From Planctomycetota bacterium (GTDB lineage Bacteria; Planctomycetota; Phycisphaerae; UBA1845), in NCBI GenBank assembly GCA_029558835.1, contig JAKQDH010000060.1, forward strand, positions 49,960-113,959: a DNA stretch of 64,000 bases. Reading direction: 5' to 3'. The notes under the pieces are model-generated. The model was not told where the DNA came from. It ran no database searches and worked only from the letters and a program-made list of their open reading frames with translations. Position numbers and translations under genes: made by a program. Of this stretch, positions 27,735 to 37,813 are shown piece after piece. Position 1 is the stretch's first letter, and every line of letters begins with the position of its first letter.

Positions 27735-28565
27735 TCACATCGCCGGCAGCAGCAGGCCGGGACGCAGCCACTCGCACAGCCAGATCACCACCGGCGGCAG
27801 GAAGATGCCCGGCAGCAGGTCTGCGACGGGGATGCGCTTGATCTCGAGGATCATCAGGGCGGTCGCCAGCAGAATCACGCCGCCCACGACGTTCATCATC
27901 GCCAGCGACACCTCGGGCAGGCGGTCGGCGCCGAAGCCGGCGAGCAGCGCCAGCCCGCCCTGGAAGACCAGCACCGTCACCACGCTGGCGAGCACGCCCC
28001 ACCCCAGCGAGGAGGCCAAGGCGACCGCGCAGAATCCATCCAGCATGGCCTTGATGTACAGGTAGCTCGGATCACCCTGCGCTCCATTACGCAGACAGCC
28101 CAGCAGCGTGAGCGGTCCGACGCAGAAGATGACGCTGGCCGAGAGGAACCCTTCCGCGAACGCCCTGCCGCGGCCGGCCGTGGCAGCATCGGTGCCGCCC
28201 CCTTCCGCGTGGTTCCCGGGGGAACTCAGGTGCTCGTGGATCCAGCGCCCCGCACCCTCGATGCGGGCGTGAATTCGTAGCGCCGTCCCGATCAGCGCCC
28301 CCACCAGCAGCGACCCGATCATCACGAGCGCCAGACGGGCACCATACGTCTGCGGGGCGTCCACGCGCGGCGCGAACTTCGCCACCGTCTGCCCGAAGAC
28401 GATCACCCCGGCATCCACGCCGAGGGTGATGGTGATGAGGCCGAGGCACGCCAGCACGATCGTGCGGTAGCGTTCCGGCAGCCGCCCGGCCGCCAGCACG
28501 CCGACCACGGCACCCACCGCAACCGTGATGACATTGACGATCGTGCCGTTGAACATGGACCACAT
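27735..28565 (-). CDS. DUF554 membrane protein
   Basis: A 276-aa polytopic membrane protein of the DUF554 family; function unknown, sometimes annotated as a putative transporter. It starts MWSMFNGTIVNVITVAVGAVVG, followed by further helices (IVLACLGLITITLGVDAG, ALVMIGSLLVGALIGTAL, VTVLVFQGGLALLAGF, VVGGVILLATALMILEIK) and the family's conserved GRGRAFAEGFLSASVIFCVGP stretch. The ATG at 28565 is chosen over the longer frame; GGGAG lies about 9-14 bases upstream. It is downstream of the glycosyltransferase gene but separated by a palindromic repeat. Confidence 0.87.
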   Translation of the reverse strand: MWSMFNGTIVNVITVAVGAVVGVLAAGRLPERYRTIVLACLGLITITLGVDAGVIVFGQTVAKFAPRVDAPQTYGARLALVMIGSLLVGALIGTALRIHARIEGAGRWIHEHLSSPGNHAEGGGTDAATAGRGRAFAEGFLSASVIFCVGPLTLLGCLRNGAQGDPSYLYIKAMLDGFCAVALASSLGWGVLASVVTVLVFQGGLALLAGFGADRLPEVSLAMMNVVGGVILLATALMILEIKRIPVADLLPGIFLPPVVIWLCEWLRPGLLLPAM

Positions 28566-28615
28566 CGACGAGGGCTCCCACGACAGACAAAGGTGCAGGC
28601 GAATGCCCGGCCTCC

Positions 28616-28639
28616 GCGTAGCGTCGGCCCCCCGTGGCC
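28616..28639 (-). repeat. GGGGGGCCGACGCTAC word, copy 1
   Basis: On the minus strand this reads GGCC, one base, then CGGGGGGCCGACGCTACG. Close copies occur at 45439 and 53693. Confidence 0.7.
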
Positions 28640-28705
28640 GACGTGAGGGGTCCGAGGCGTCATCGACTACCACGTCGCCCACGAGGGGGCGAGGCCACGT
28701 ACCCC

Positions 28706-28805
28706 GCTGAATGCAGAATGATGAATGCAGAATCCAGAAATGCGTGCGCCGCCACGCATGTCCCTTTCTGCATTCTCACTTCTGCATTCTGCATTCGCCC
28801 TGCTG
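28706..28805. repeat. CAGAATGC-word palindrome (copy 1), supplies a gene's stop codon
   Basis: AT-rich inverted repeat: left arm words GAATGCAGAATGATGAATGC, right arm words TTTCTGCATTCTCACTTCTG and CTGCATTC, around a CGTGCGCCGCCACGC centre. Its right arm encodes the last residues (ECRMQK) and stop of the glycosyltransferase gene. Confidence 0.85.
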
Positions 28806-30668
28806 CCGCCTTCTTACTCCGTCCCGCAGCGTACCCAGGCGTTGCCGCAAGGTGTGCCGCTCGGTAACTAACCTCCGCGCCGCGTCGAGCCGGGCCTGCC
28901 GGCTCGCATCGGACGCGAGCAGACGACGCACCTGCCCCACGAGATCGCGTGCGTTGCGGTACAGGTGCAGGTGATCGGCCAGTTCCGCCGGCCCCGGATA
29001 CAGCGAAGCAAGAGCCGCCTGCGGCGCCCGACACACCACCGGGACACCGGCATACACCGCGTCCAGCGCGGTCTCGACGGCCTCCTCGGACGCCCAGGGC
29101 AGCACCACCAGCCGCGCCCGATCGAACACGCGCTGCAGACCTGCGCCCGTCGGCACCGGCCCGCGCCAGGCCACCCGCGGCAAATCGAGCTTGTCCCAGT
29201 TGGTTCCCCAAAGCTCGACCACCACATCCAGACGAGCGAGCCCCTCGACGGCTTGCCGGGCACAGGCCGCCGGGAGGATGCGCTCACCCAGCAGACGCTC
29301 AAACTGCGCGCGCGTCTGAGCTTCAGGCACGGGGAAGCCGCTGGTCTTCTCCGCGCGGTGCAGAAGATCACCGATGTTCGCGTCGAAGCAGGCCTCCCCG
29401 GCCTCGGCCACCACCTGTTGCAGCGCCTGATAGAGCATGCGCTGGGTCGGCAGCGTCACGCCCGCGGCTTCCGGTCCCACCGACGGCAGGTCCGCAAGCA
29501 CAACGACGCCCGCGGCCGCCTCCTCAGCGCCCGCGGGCACGCCCACCGGGCGAACTTCGGCACCGCCGCCCACGTCCCCTGCACCCTCGGCCGCTACGTC
29601 CAACAGTTCGATGCACTCCGCGGGCACGCCGGCGGCTGCCAGGAGGTCGCGCTGCCGGATCGACCCAGCCCACGCGGTATCCACCGCGCGCCATTCCTGC
29701 GGACCGCGTGCCACCGGATCCGCCCCCGCTCCATACCAGGTCGCCAGCGGCAAGTCCGGCGGGAGCAGTTCTCGCAAAGCACCTGGCATCGAGTTCACCA
29801 GCAGCACCAGATCGGCCTGCGCGTCCATAATCGCCTTCAACCGCGCCCACACGTGGGCGTGCTCGGGGCGGTCCGGCAGACACACCACCGCCGGCCAATG
29901 CACGGCCGCCAGCGCCCGCTCGATACGCCGCGCCTGGGCCGCCGAGCGTGAACGGGCATCGGTGCTCACGACGACCACCCGCGGCGCGTCAGGCAGCGGC
30001 CGGCGACGCGGCTGCCCGCGTAGAGCGGCCGCCAGGGTCTCCACGGCGTGGTGCTGATATCGCACCACCGCGGCCCCCGTAATCTCCAGTTGATGCTGAA
30101 GATGAGCCAACTCAGCGGTTGGGCGTTGCGGCACCGGCACCAGCTTCTCGGGGAATTCGTAGCCGGGATGGGCCTGAAAGAACGACACGAACGCCGCCTC
30201 GAGGTCCGCTCCGGTCAGCAGAACGATCCGCCCCGCTTCGATACCGTCGGCCAAGTCGTGCAGGTGCAGGGCCAGCTTGATGAGCAGGGGATCGGGCTCG
30301 GCGATGAAGAGCGCACAGGGTGGCGGCAGGTAGTGCAGGAGGATGGCCGCCTCCGCGCCGGTGAGCACGCCGGGTAGTGTTGCGCTGCCGGGTTCCAGGC
30401 GGAAGCGTCCGGCCAGGGCCTCCGCGCTCACCGTCGGCATGGAGGAACGGCCGAGCCAGACCGCCTTGCCGTCGCTTCCCGGTAGCCGTGCGGTGGGCGT
30501 CCCATCGCGGCCGGTCACCCATTCGACGCCCGCAGGCACCCGGGCCGCGGAAACCTGGGCCGCCACCTCGGGTTGCCGCCGGGCCAGGGCCGCCAAGTTT
30601 CGTTCGTAGCAACAAGACGAGACAGGTTCGTTCTTTCCGGGCGCTTGCACGTGCGTCACCGTCGGCAT
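28776..30668 (-). CDS. Glycosyltransferase-like protein
   Basis: A 630-aa cytoplasmic protein. The C-terminal half resembles the family 1 glycosyltransferase fold: FDRARLVVLPWASEEAVETA and DAVYAGVPVVCRAPQ form the donor-binding motif. The N-terminal half has a Rossmann-like segment (LPPPCALFIAEPDPLLIKLA) but no family can be named. The ATG at 30668 (MPTVTHVQAPGKN) is chosen; the upstream frame overlaps a small membrane protein gene. The final residues and stop lie within a CAGAATGC palindrome, so the native C-terminus may have been replaced. Specific sugar substrate is unknown. Confidence 0.72.
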   Translation of the reverse strand: MPTVTHVQAPGKNEPVSSCCYERNLAALARRQPEVAAQVSAARVPAGVEWVTGRDGTPTARLPGSDGKAVWLGRSSMPTVSAEALAGRFRLEPGSATLPGVLTGAEAAILLHYLPPPCALFIAEPDPLLIKLALHLHDLADGIEAGRIVLLTGADLEAAFVSFFQAHPGYEFPEKLVPVPQRPTAELAHLQHQLEITGAAVVRYQHHAVETLAAALRGQPRRRPLPDAPRVVVVSTDARSRSAAQARRIERALAAVHWPAVVCLPDRPEHAHVWARLKAIMDAQADLVLLVNSMPGALRELLPPDLPLATWYGAGADPVARGPQEWRAVDTAWAGSIRQRDLLAAAGVPAECIELLDVAAEGAGDVGGGAEVRPVGVPAGAEEAAAGVVVLADLPSVGPEAAGVTLPTQRMLYQALQQVVAEAGEACFDANIGDLLHRAEKTSGFPVPEAQTRAQFERLLGERILPAACARQAVEGLARLDVVVELWGTNWDKLDLPRVAWRGPVPTGAGLQRVFDRARLVVLPWASEEAVETALDAVYAGVPVVCRAPQAALASLYPGPAELADHLHLYRNARDLVGQVRRLLASDASRQARLDAARRLVTERHTLRQRLGTLRDGVRRRQQGECRMQK

Positions 30669-30709
30669 CGCCTGCCACCCACCGCCGAAAACGTACCTGG
30701 CCCGCACTC

Positions 30710-30889
30710 TCAGCCATGCAGAACCGGCGTGTGCACCCGGAAGTACGCCATCACCACCAGGAACCCGATCCAGCCGACCCAAAGTACCGCGGTTACCACC
30801 AGCGGCCAACGCGGCAGCGGCGGTGCATTCCCTGCGGGGACATCCGGGTCCGTCCAGTTGATTCGTGGTTGCTTGGGTGTCTCACTCAT
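30710..30889 (-). CDS. Small single-helix membrane protein
   Basis: A 59-aa protein (MSETPKQPRINWTDPDVPAG) with one transmembrane helix, WPLVVTAVLWVGWIGFLVVMAYF, and a short C-terminal tail. GGAAGG sits about 9 bases before the ATG at 30889. Function unknown. It lies between the DUF1573 protein and the glycosyltransferase on the same strand, and small anchored proteins of this type are common in planctomycete genomes. Confidence 0.6.
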   Translation of the reverse strand: MSETPKQPRINWTDPDVPAGNAPPLPRWPLVVTAVLWVGWIGFLVVMAYFRVHTPVLHG

Positions 30890-30972
30890 GGGGACCATCC
30901 TTCCACGACGCGTCGGGACCGCGCCAGCGATGCCTGCGACGCTCCTGGCGCGCTTGCCTTACCCACCCTCCG

Positions 30973-32409
30973 TTACTCCGGCACCACGATCGTCACCGGT
31001 ACCTCGAGACGCTCCGCGTCCTTGATGTTCGTCTGCACGACGAGAGTCGCCTCATGCCTGCCAGCCGCGACCTTTCCCACCAGCCGCACGTTCAGGTAAC
31101 GCAGGTGAGGCTGTGATTCCGGCGTCAGCGGCTCCTGTTCGACCTGGACGGCCGCATTGGCGCAAGTCGCGGAGGCAACCTCCAGCGCCTCGCGCGGATC
31201 GGCCAGCAGCTTGACGCGGCGCTGGGTGCCTGCGGGCGTACCATCCTGACGCAGGAGGACCAACTGCGGCTCCACGTCAACGAGCGGCATGATGATCCCG
31301 AAGACGGGGACCTGGATGAGGGGCTGGTCGATGCTGCTGGTACGCACCGTCATCAGCGTGCCGAACGGACCGGGCTTGGCATCCTGCCGGATGCGCGGCG
31401 TCACCAGGTACTCCACGCGCGGGAGGCGGTTCTGCGCCATCTCGACGGTCGTCTCCAGCAGCGGACCCGCCTCCACCCCGAGGATATCGAACGGGCTCTT
31501 GTCGGTCGAGGCGATGCGGACCGGCTCGAGGCTCTGACCGCGCAGCAGACGCTGGCGAGCGGCATACGGGTTAATGACCACGGGGTTGACGATCAGGTCA
31601 CCGACGATCTCCCCACGCAACATCACCTTGTGTTGACGTTCCCAGGTTCGCGGGGCACCCGCAGGCTCACCCGCACCGTCCGACGGACCAGTCACCGTCA
31701 GGTGCAGGACGGCCACGCCCGACACATTGCCCAGAGGCGCATCGTCGGCCACCTGAAACCTGACCCGCTGCCCTGGAAGTTGCCCCTGGGGAGCCGGCTC
31801 GATCCGGTAGGCCAGGGGTACCGCGGACTCGAAGGTGATCTTCGCCACTTGCACCGTGTAACCCGCTTCCGGCGGGAAGACGTCCAGCGCCTGCGTTACC
31901 GCTTGTCCCCGACGCACTTGCTGGACCATCAGCGCACTGCGCGGGTTGACCTCGTAAAGTGCCTTGACCTCGGCGTTGAACGTCAGAACCAGCTTGGGTT
32001 CCTGCGGGTCATTGCTGTAGACCGTCACCGTCTTGCGCTCGGTGCCCCGGCGCCCGGTGGTGTCGAACTCCGCCTTCAGCTCCAGCGTACGGCCCGATGG
32101 CAGCGTCTTCTGTTCATCCGTCAACTGAACAAGGGTACAGCCGCAGCTCGCCTGGGTCTTCTCGATCACCAGATCGGCAGTGCCCTCGTTGCGGAGCACC
32201 CAGGTGGCCGTCTTCTTATCGCCGGCGTAGATCAGGCCCAGCTCCACGATGCGCTCCGCGACCACCAGCTTCGGCGCCTGCTCGACCGGTTGCTCGGGGG
32301 GCGGCGTCGGGGGCAGTTGCGCCAACCCCACGCCTACGCCGACCCACGTCACCCCCATCGCCACAGCCAGCAACCGCGCCTTCGCAATCCACCGCATGAT
32401 GCGTAACAC
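30973..32409 (-). CDS. Exported DUF1573 protein
   Basis: A 478-aa exported protein. The GTG at 32409 is chosen because AAGGAGG lies exactly 9 bases upstream, which gives a signal peptide ending near GVGVGLAQ. Residues about 40-145 are a DUF1573 immunoglobulin-like domain (LVVAERIVELGLIYAGDKKT, then TQASCGCTLVQL), and more beta-sandwich units follow. DUF1573 proteins are extracytoplasmic and of unknown function. A C-terminal AERLEVPVTIVV strand completes the last unit. It is 83 bp upstream of the small membrane protein gene. Confidence 0.82.
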   Translation of the reverse strand: MLRIMRWIAKARLLAVAMGVTWVGVGVGLAQLPPTPPPEQPVEQAPKLVVAERIVELGLIYAGDKKTATWVLRNEGTADLVIEKTQASCGCTLVQLTDEQKTLPSGRTLELKAEFDTTGRRGTERKTVTVYSNDPQEPKLVLTFNAEVKALYEVNPRSALMVQQVRRGQAVTQALDVFPPEAGYTVQVAKITFESAVPLAYRIEPAPQGQLPGQRVRFQVADDAPLGNVSGVAVLHLTVTGPSDGAGEPAGAPRTWERQHKVMLRGEIVGDLIVNPVVINPYAARQRLLRGQSLEPVRIASTDKSPFDILGVEAGPLLETTVEMAQNRLPRVEYLVTPRIRQDAKPGPFGTLMTVRTSSIDQPLIQVPVFGIIMPLVDVEPQLVLLRQDGTPAGTQRRVKLLADPREALEVASATCANAAVQVEQEPLTPESQPHLRYLNVRLVGKVAAGRHEATLVVQTNIKDAERLEVPVTIVVPE

Positions 32410-32768
32410 TGCGGAACACCTCCTTCTGCAGCTCACCGGCGGCAGTGCCTACCGCCCACACCGCCACTGCCCGCACAGTTTCCTGCGCCGGCCAAGAGTC
32501 CGCAACCCACCGCCGCCGACCCCGTCAGCGGGCCGTCAGCCAACGTTCTCCGAATCAACGGGGGCGCCAGGTCCTTTGGACCTGGGGGACGGGTGGCCCA
32601 GGTCCTGTGGACCTGGGGCCCTGCCGAACGCCGCGCCTTGTGTCACCGCGTAACCAGCACTGCACCGCCCCCTCACCTCCGCCCGGCTGACCACCTACTC
32701 CCGTGGCGAGCGACCCAAGTGCGGACGCACGCCCCGCGTGGTGGCCGGGTGGTGACATGGAGCTGGGT
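32410..32768. other. Gene-free gap between two exported protein genes
   Basis: About 360 bp with only shadow frames. It includes a short repeated phrase (GGTCCTTTGGACCTGGGG and GGTCCTGTGGACCTGGGG, 32571-32622) that could fold as two adjacent hairpins. The AAGGAGG site for the DUF1573 gene lies at 32419-32425 on the minus strand. Confidence 0.5.
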
Positions 32769-35765
32769 TCAGGGGACTTGCAGTTCCAGGTTGTGCATGC
32801 GCGGGCCGTCGGCGACCTCGCGGAGGACCAGCCGGACGCTGCGCCCGGCCAGTTCCGCCCCGCCCAGGAAGCGGTACTCGACGGTCTGTCTTTCCCCGGG
32901 GGGGAGATTCGTAAACGGGCGGTACTGCCGTTCCCGGCCGGGAACGCTCGCCGACCCGCGGAAACTCAACGGGCGACTCGAACGGTTGGTAACGATGTGA
33001 CGCAGGATCAGGTTGTCACCCTCGATGATCGGCAACCCCGCGACCTCCACGTCCGCCAGACCCAGAGTCACCGGCAGCGGAACCTCCAGGTAGTATCCGC
33101 TGGGGGACAGCGTCATCTGCGCGACCACCTGCTTAACGCCGGCCCCTTCGCTGTGGGGCGGTCGCAGCCGCAACGGCAGCTCGTATAGGCGCTGACCTGA
33201 GAGCTGAAAGGTGAAGTTCGCCGGCTGCACCTCCCAGTCGCGCGGGACTGTCAGCCGCACGCTCCCCGAAACCCCCTGTCCCGCTGGCGACGCAAACGAG
33301 AACTTCTGTCCCTCCGGCTCCCGCCCATATTCAAGCGCGTCCGGCGTCAATGTCACCGACGCCTGGAAGTCAACCAGCCAGCGCTCCACCTGGTCCACGA
33401 ACACGGGCACCAACGACAAACGCACGAGCTGCCGGCCGTCGTCGGTCTGTTCGAGAGGAGTGGAACGCCCCCACGCATCCACCTGCCGCGTCGCCCGGCC
33501 GAGCTGGATCGCATGCACGCGACCCTCCGGCGGGGCCTGCGTGTCCCACAACGCCAACACCGCCCGGTCCCCGTTGTAGAAGGCCATCGCCTCCACCCCA
33601 TCGGTCACGCGTAGGCTCGGCCCGGGGGCCGCGTCCGCGAGCATCGTCGCCACCGTCTGGAAGAGCACGTACTCCTCCGTCGGCTCCACCACGTCGCCGC
33701 GCACGGAGGCCAGCACGTGCCAGGTTTGTGGCACATAAACCGTGTCCGCCCCCGCGTGACGGGCGGCGACGAGACGCTGCACCCATTGCGCCAGGCGCGG
33801 CAGCCGGGCGTAGCGTCCGGTGGCAAGCGGCTCCACGTATACCGACACCTGCTCGTAGCCCAGTCGCCTCCACGCCTCCACGCGGGGCCGCAGCCACGCC
33901 CAGCCCACCGCCGGCTGCAAGGTAAGTGTCACGTGCTGCGCCGGGAGCTTCTGCGCCTCCGGCTCTCGCAGGGCGCTGCCGGGCGCTACCAGCAGCGGCG
34001 CGGTCAGAAACTCCCGCATCGCCCCGCGCAGGGCGTCCAGGGCGGCCGCTACGCGTGCATCGCCGGCAAGCGTACCGCCCCCGTCAGGACCCAACTGCCA
34101 CGCCCTGAACGTGCCCGCGTTAGGGGCCACGGCCGCCGCCAGATGGTCACGCCAGATCGCCCGGTCCTCCGTAAGCAATTCGAGCAACGAACGCGGATAC
34201 GCGCCGTCGTGCTCGAGCATCTCCCGCGGCGGACCCGCAAACACTCCAACCAGCGCAAAGTTGTCCCGCACCAGTTCCTGCACGAGACGTTCGGCGGCCC
34301 GGTCGGCCGCCGGAGTCGGCGGCGGTTGCGCCAACCCGCTCCACACCGGCAGTTTCGCCGACCGCGCTCCCTGCTGCCGCAGCAGGCTCAACTCCACCGC
34401 GGGGTCGGTCCGCTGCCCCGCATCCACCACCACCCCGAACGGGCGTGCGATCGATCCTTGCCCCTCGGCGAGCGGCGCCACCACGGCCACCGTCAACTGC
34501 GTCTGCGCAATAACGACGGCCCCCTCGCGGACCTCGAGCCGGGCCGTGTAGATCCCCGGTCCGTACCCGGCCACCGGCACCCGCAGCGGCACGTCCTCAT
34601 CCTGGGTCAGCACCGGCACCGCCAGTTGCGCCATCGTCTCCCCGGCCACCGACCGGACCGTGAGCACACCACTCAGCGTGCTGCCCTCCTGATCCGCCAC
34701 CGTCACGATGAGTTCCGCCGGCCCGTCGCCCGTAAGCACGTTGCCGCGAGAACTGCTGGTCAGCTCCACCCGCGGCAGCGCGTGCACGGTGATGTCGTCG
34801 AACCAAGCGCCCCCCGCCACGTCACTTCGCGCGATGTGATGGCGCGCCGGCGGCGCGCCATTCCACGTAGACTCCTGGAGAACCCACGCCGCCACCCCGA
34901 TCGTGTAAGCCCCCACCGGCGCCGGCGGCAAGTTCATCTCCACTTCGACCCAGTCGGCAGACGTGGGTGCCGCCCCGTCCGCAGGGACTCCTTCGGCAGG
35001 CACGGCCACCGCGGCCCCTCGCGTCCCGGCTCCAGAGCTCGCGTTCGCACCCCCGTCCAGGGGTCCCACGAACGCACTCCGCGCCGTGGTGCCGGGAATC
35101 GGGTTCCGCGCGGCATCCAGGTAGTGAGCACTGAGGCACGCCCGCGCGCTGTTCAGTCGGTCGGGAAGAATGTACCCCACGATCCGATACTGGCTATTGG
35201 AGCGCACGCGGGTGGCCGGGCCCGTGTAGTGGAACGCCACATTGCGCCCCGCACTCTCCAGGTGAAAGGAAGGAGGCGACGTCCGCCCCACCGATTCGTC
35301 AAACGCCCCCCCGGCAAACCGCGGAAAACTGCCCGCGCGCAACGGCTCCCAGTACATGGGTATGTCTTCGAGGTTGCCCGCCGCCCGCTCGTCGAAGTCA
35401 AACCGGTGCACAACCCGCCGCGCCGGTGACAGCAACGCCTCCAGTGCACCGCCGTCAGCCGTCGCCGTTAAGCCGCCGCCCGCGGCACTCCCCCCGAGAC
35501 TGCGGGCCTCTTCCGGCGTTGACGACCCCAGCGCTGCGGCCGACACCCGGTCTGGCTGGTCCGGGCCGCCCGCACCCACTTCGCTGGAGACCACGCCCTC
35601 GGGCGCAGGCTGCGTTGACGCATCCGCACCAGCTTCGGTAGGCCGACTCTCTGTGCTGCCGCCCGCCGGTGCCTGCGCCTGGGCGGGCACCGTACCCACC
35701 CACCACGAGGCCGGGACTGCGGCGCCGATCGCCATGCACAACCGTAGCGTCCGCCGCGCACGCAT
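32769..35765 (-). CDS. Large exported protein, beta-sandwich and barrel-like domains, unknown function
   Basis: A 998-aa exported protein. The start at 35765 gives a signal peptide (MRARRTLRLCMAIGAAVP, ending near VPAQAQAPAG); an ATG at 35798 is also possible. A disordered Gly/Ala/Ser stretch precedes a galactose-binding-like beta-sandwich near residues 130-330 (VHRFDFDERAAGNLEDIPMY). A middle region (FGVVVDAGQRTDPAVELSLL) has barrel-like secondary structure, reminiscent of but not assignable to a glycoside hydrolase family. The C-terminal third is again beta-rich. No catalytic residues can be named. It lies upstream of the DUF1573 gene on the same strand but with a 359-bp gap. Confidence 0.65.
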   Translation of the reverse strand: MRARRTLRLCMAIGAAVPASWWVGTVPAQAQAPAGGSTESRPTEAGADASTQPAPEGVVSSEVGAGGPDQPDRVSAAALGSSTPEEARSLGGSAAGGGLTATADGGALEALLSPARRVVHRFDFDERAAGNLEDIPMYWEPLRAGSFPRFAGGAFDESVGRTSPPSFHLESAGRNVAFHYTGPATRVRSNSQYRIVGYILPDRLNSARACLSAHYLDAARNPIPGTTARSAFVGPLDGGANASSGAGTRGAAVAVPAEGVPADGAAPTSADWVEVEMNLPPAPVGAYTIGVAAWVLQESTWNGAPPARHHIARSDVAGGAWFDDITVHALPRVELTSSSRGNVLTGDGPAELIVTVADQEGSTLSGVLTVRSVAGETMAQLAVPVLTQDEDVPLRVPVAGYGPGIYTARLEVREGAVVIAQTQLTVAVVAPLAEGQGSIARPFGVVVDAGQRTDPAVELSLLRQQGARSAKLPVWSGLAQPPPTPAADRAAERLVQELVRDNFALVGVFAGPPREMLEHDGAYPRSLLELLTEDRAIWRDHLAAAVAPNAGTFRAWQLGPDGGGTLAGDARVAAALDALRGAMREFLTAPLLVAPGSALREPEAQKLPAQHVTLTLQPAVGWAWLRPRVEAWRRLGYEQVSVYVEPLATGRYARLPRLAQWVQRLVAARHAGADTVYVPQTWHVLASVRGDVVEPTEEYVLFQTVATMLADAAPGPSLRVTDGVEAMAFYNGDRAVLALWDTQAPPEGRVHAIQLGRATRQVDAWGRSTPLEQTDDGRQLVRLSLVPVFVDQVERWLVDFQASVTLTPDALEYGREPEGQKFSFASPAGQGVSGSVRLTVPRDWEVQPANFTFQLSGQRLYELPLRLRPPHSEGAGVKQVVAQMTLSPSGYYLEVPLPVTLGLADVEVAGLPIIEGDNLILRHIVTNRSSRPLSFRGSASVPGRERQYRPFTNLPPGERQTVEYRFLGGAELAGRSVRLVLREVADGPRMHNLELQVP

Positions 35766-36145
35766 TCCGTTAAACAGCAGTAACTTCAAGCACCACATGC
35801 TCTTACCGGATGGGTTGCGGCGTGCTCCCGGGGCACCGCACGCCTGCGTTCGACATCAAAGGCAGCCTGCAAATCACGGGGTCACAGCCCTGCGAGAGTG
35901 CACCCTTTCGATGGTATCGGAAGCCGGCATACACCGGGTTAGCGGGCCGACACCCCCGCAAACCCCAGAACGGCCTGGCCCGCAATCCCCATCTGCGGGC
36001 GGTTGCAGCCCCATCGGCCAGCGGCGCCCGCGTTTGCGGCTCGCAGGCCTCCGCGCTACCATAGCCCCGGGGGATGTCGCAGTGCGGCAGCCCGCAGCAC
36101 GCAACCCGCGGGCCGCCACCCAACTTTGCAGTGCTAGGAGCCACA
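35766..36145. other. Divergent intergenic region upstream of nadB
   Basis: About 380 bp with no gene. It should contain divergent promoters for the exported protein and nadB; no convincing hexamers are seen. The last bases hold the nadB ribosome binding site AGGAG (36133-36137). Confidence 0.4.
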
Positions 36146-37813
36146 ATGGCCGAGCTGTTTGACACCCGCCGCTACTTGACCGACTTCGACTCGGCCCGGA
36201 CCAGCAACCTCCTGACGGACATCCTGGTCGTGGGGAGCGGTGTGGGTGGGACGCGGGCAGCCCTGGAGGCCGCACAATATGGCGAAGTCATTTTGCTAAC
36301 AAAGCAGGACTTTGAACAATCCGCTACCAGTTACGCTCAAGGGGGCATCGCCGCTGCCCTCGGCCCGGAAGATTCGCCCCAGCGCCACCTGGACGACACC
36401 GTCCGCGTTGGTTGTGGGCTCAACCGCCGGCGGGCGGTGGAGATTCTGGTACGCGAGGGGCCCGAGCGGATTGGGGAGTTGCAGGCGTGGGGCGCCGACC
36501 TGGACCGCGTCAACGGCAGTCTCGATCTGGCCCGCGAAGGCGGTCACTCCCTCAAACGCGTCGTGCACATGCGCGGCGACCAGACCGGGCGCGGGGTAAT
36601 GGCCGTGCTGAGGGAGCGCCTCGCCCGCCTGGCCAACGTGCGTGTGTTCGAGAACTGCTTCCTTATTGACTTTGTGACACGCAATGGCACTTGCGTGGGA
36701 GCGGTGACCTACCACCCGCGGCACGGACACCAGCTCATCTGGGCGCGGCAGACGATCCTGGCGAGCGGCGGTTGCGGGCGCATCTGGCGGGAGACGACCA
36801 ACCCGCCGACGGCCACCGGGGACGGCGTGGCCGCCGCCTACCGCGCGGGCTGCACCCTGGCCGACATGGAGATGATGCAGTTCCATCCGACAACGCTGTA
36901 CGTGGCCGGCTCCGCACGGGCGCTGATCTCCGAGGCGGTGCGCGGCGAGGGGGCCCACCTCCTGGATCGGGGCGGACGTCGGTTCATGCAGGACCACCAC
37001 CCGGACATGGAACTGGCCCCGCGCGACATCGTCAGCCGGGCGATTCACCGCCACCTGGTGGCGACCCGGACCAGTCACGTCCTGCTCGACGTCCGGCATA
37101 TCCCGAACTTCGCGGAGCGCTTCCCGCAGATCACGCGTCTGTGCGCCGATTTCCAGATCGACGTGCGCAAAGACCTCATCCCCGTCCGGCCCAGCGCCCA
37201 CTACATGGTCGGTGGGGTGCGCGTGCAACTGGACGGCGGCACGGACGTGGCCGGTCTGTGGTGTTGCGGCGAAGCGGCCCGCACGGGCGTGCACGGCGCG
37301 AACCGGATGGCCAGCAACTCGCTGCTGGAGGGCCTGGTGTTCGGGCGGATCGCGGGTCAGGCGGCCGGCGAGCGGGCCCGGGCGGCCGCCCGCGAGACCC
37401 CCGTGGGGCGCGTCGTCAGTGCCAACCCGCCGTCACCGCGCACCGAGCTCGACGTGCAGGACGTCCGCAACTCCCTGCGCAGCCTGATGTGGCGCAACGT
37501 CGGCATCGAGCGCAGCGGGGACCGCCTGGTCGAGACCGGTGAGATTCTCAAGTTCTGGGGTCACTACACTCTGGACAAGACCTTTGACGACGTGGGCGGC
37601 TGGGAGTTGCAGAACGAGCTGACGGTTGCCCGCGCGATCACCATGAGCGCCCTGGAGCGTGATGACTCCGTCGGCGTGCACTACCGCGCCGACGGCCGTC
37701 CGGCGGAGCCCAGCACGGACCCCCACGCTCCGGAACAGTCCCGCTACACGGTCTGCGTCTGCCGCTACGACACGGGGACGCGCATCTGGCGCGAGGCCCT
37801 GCCGAAGGAGTGA
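36146..37813 (+). CDS. nadB: L-aspartate oxidase NadB
   Basis: A 555-aa FAD flavoprotein that oxidises L-aspartate to iminoaspartate, the first step of NAD biosynthesis. The FAD dinucleotide motif ILVVGSGVGGTRAALEA is near the N-terminus; LLTKQDFEQSATSYAQGGIA, HMRGDQTGRGVM and the HGANRMASNSLLEGLVFG motif are all conserved. The ATG at 36146 (MAELFDTRRYL) is preferred because AGGAG is 5-8 bases upstream; the frame extends to 36074. No nadA or nadC is in the window, so the NAD operon is not complete here. The length is normal. Confidence 0.96.
   Translation: MAELFDTRRYLTDFDSARTSNLLTDILVVGSGVGGTRAALEAAQYGEVILLTKQDFEQSATSYAQGGIAAALGPEDSPQRHLDDTVRVGCGLNRRRAVEILVREGPERIGELQAWGADLDRVNGSLDLAREGGHSLKRVVHMRGDQTGRGVMAVLRERLARLANVRVFENCFLIDFVTRNGTCVGAVTYHPRHGHQLIWARQTILASGGCGRIWRETTNPPTATGDGVAAAYRAGCTLADMEMMQFHPTTLYVAGSARALISEAVRGEGAHLLDRGGRRFMQDHHPDMELAPRDIVSRAIHRHLVATRTSHVLLDVRHIPNFAERFPQITRLCADFQIDVRKDLIPVRPSAHYMVGGVRVQLDGGTDVAGLWCCGEAARTGVHGANRMASNSLLEGLVFGRIAGQAAGERARAAARETPVGRVVSANPPSPRTELDVQDVRNSLRSLMWRNVGIERSGDRLVETGEILKFWGHYTLDKTFDDVGGWELQNELTVARAITMSALERDDSVGVHYRADGRPAEPSTDPHAPEQSRYTVCVCRYDTGTRIWREALPKE

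Noticed and set aside
27346..28280. Overlapping + strand ORFs of 239 and 306 codons
   Set aside because: They run through repeat DNA and antisense to DUF554; composition is Arg/Pro/Ser-rich with no domain.
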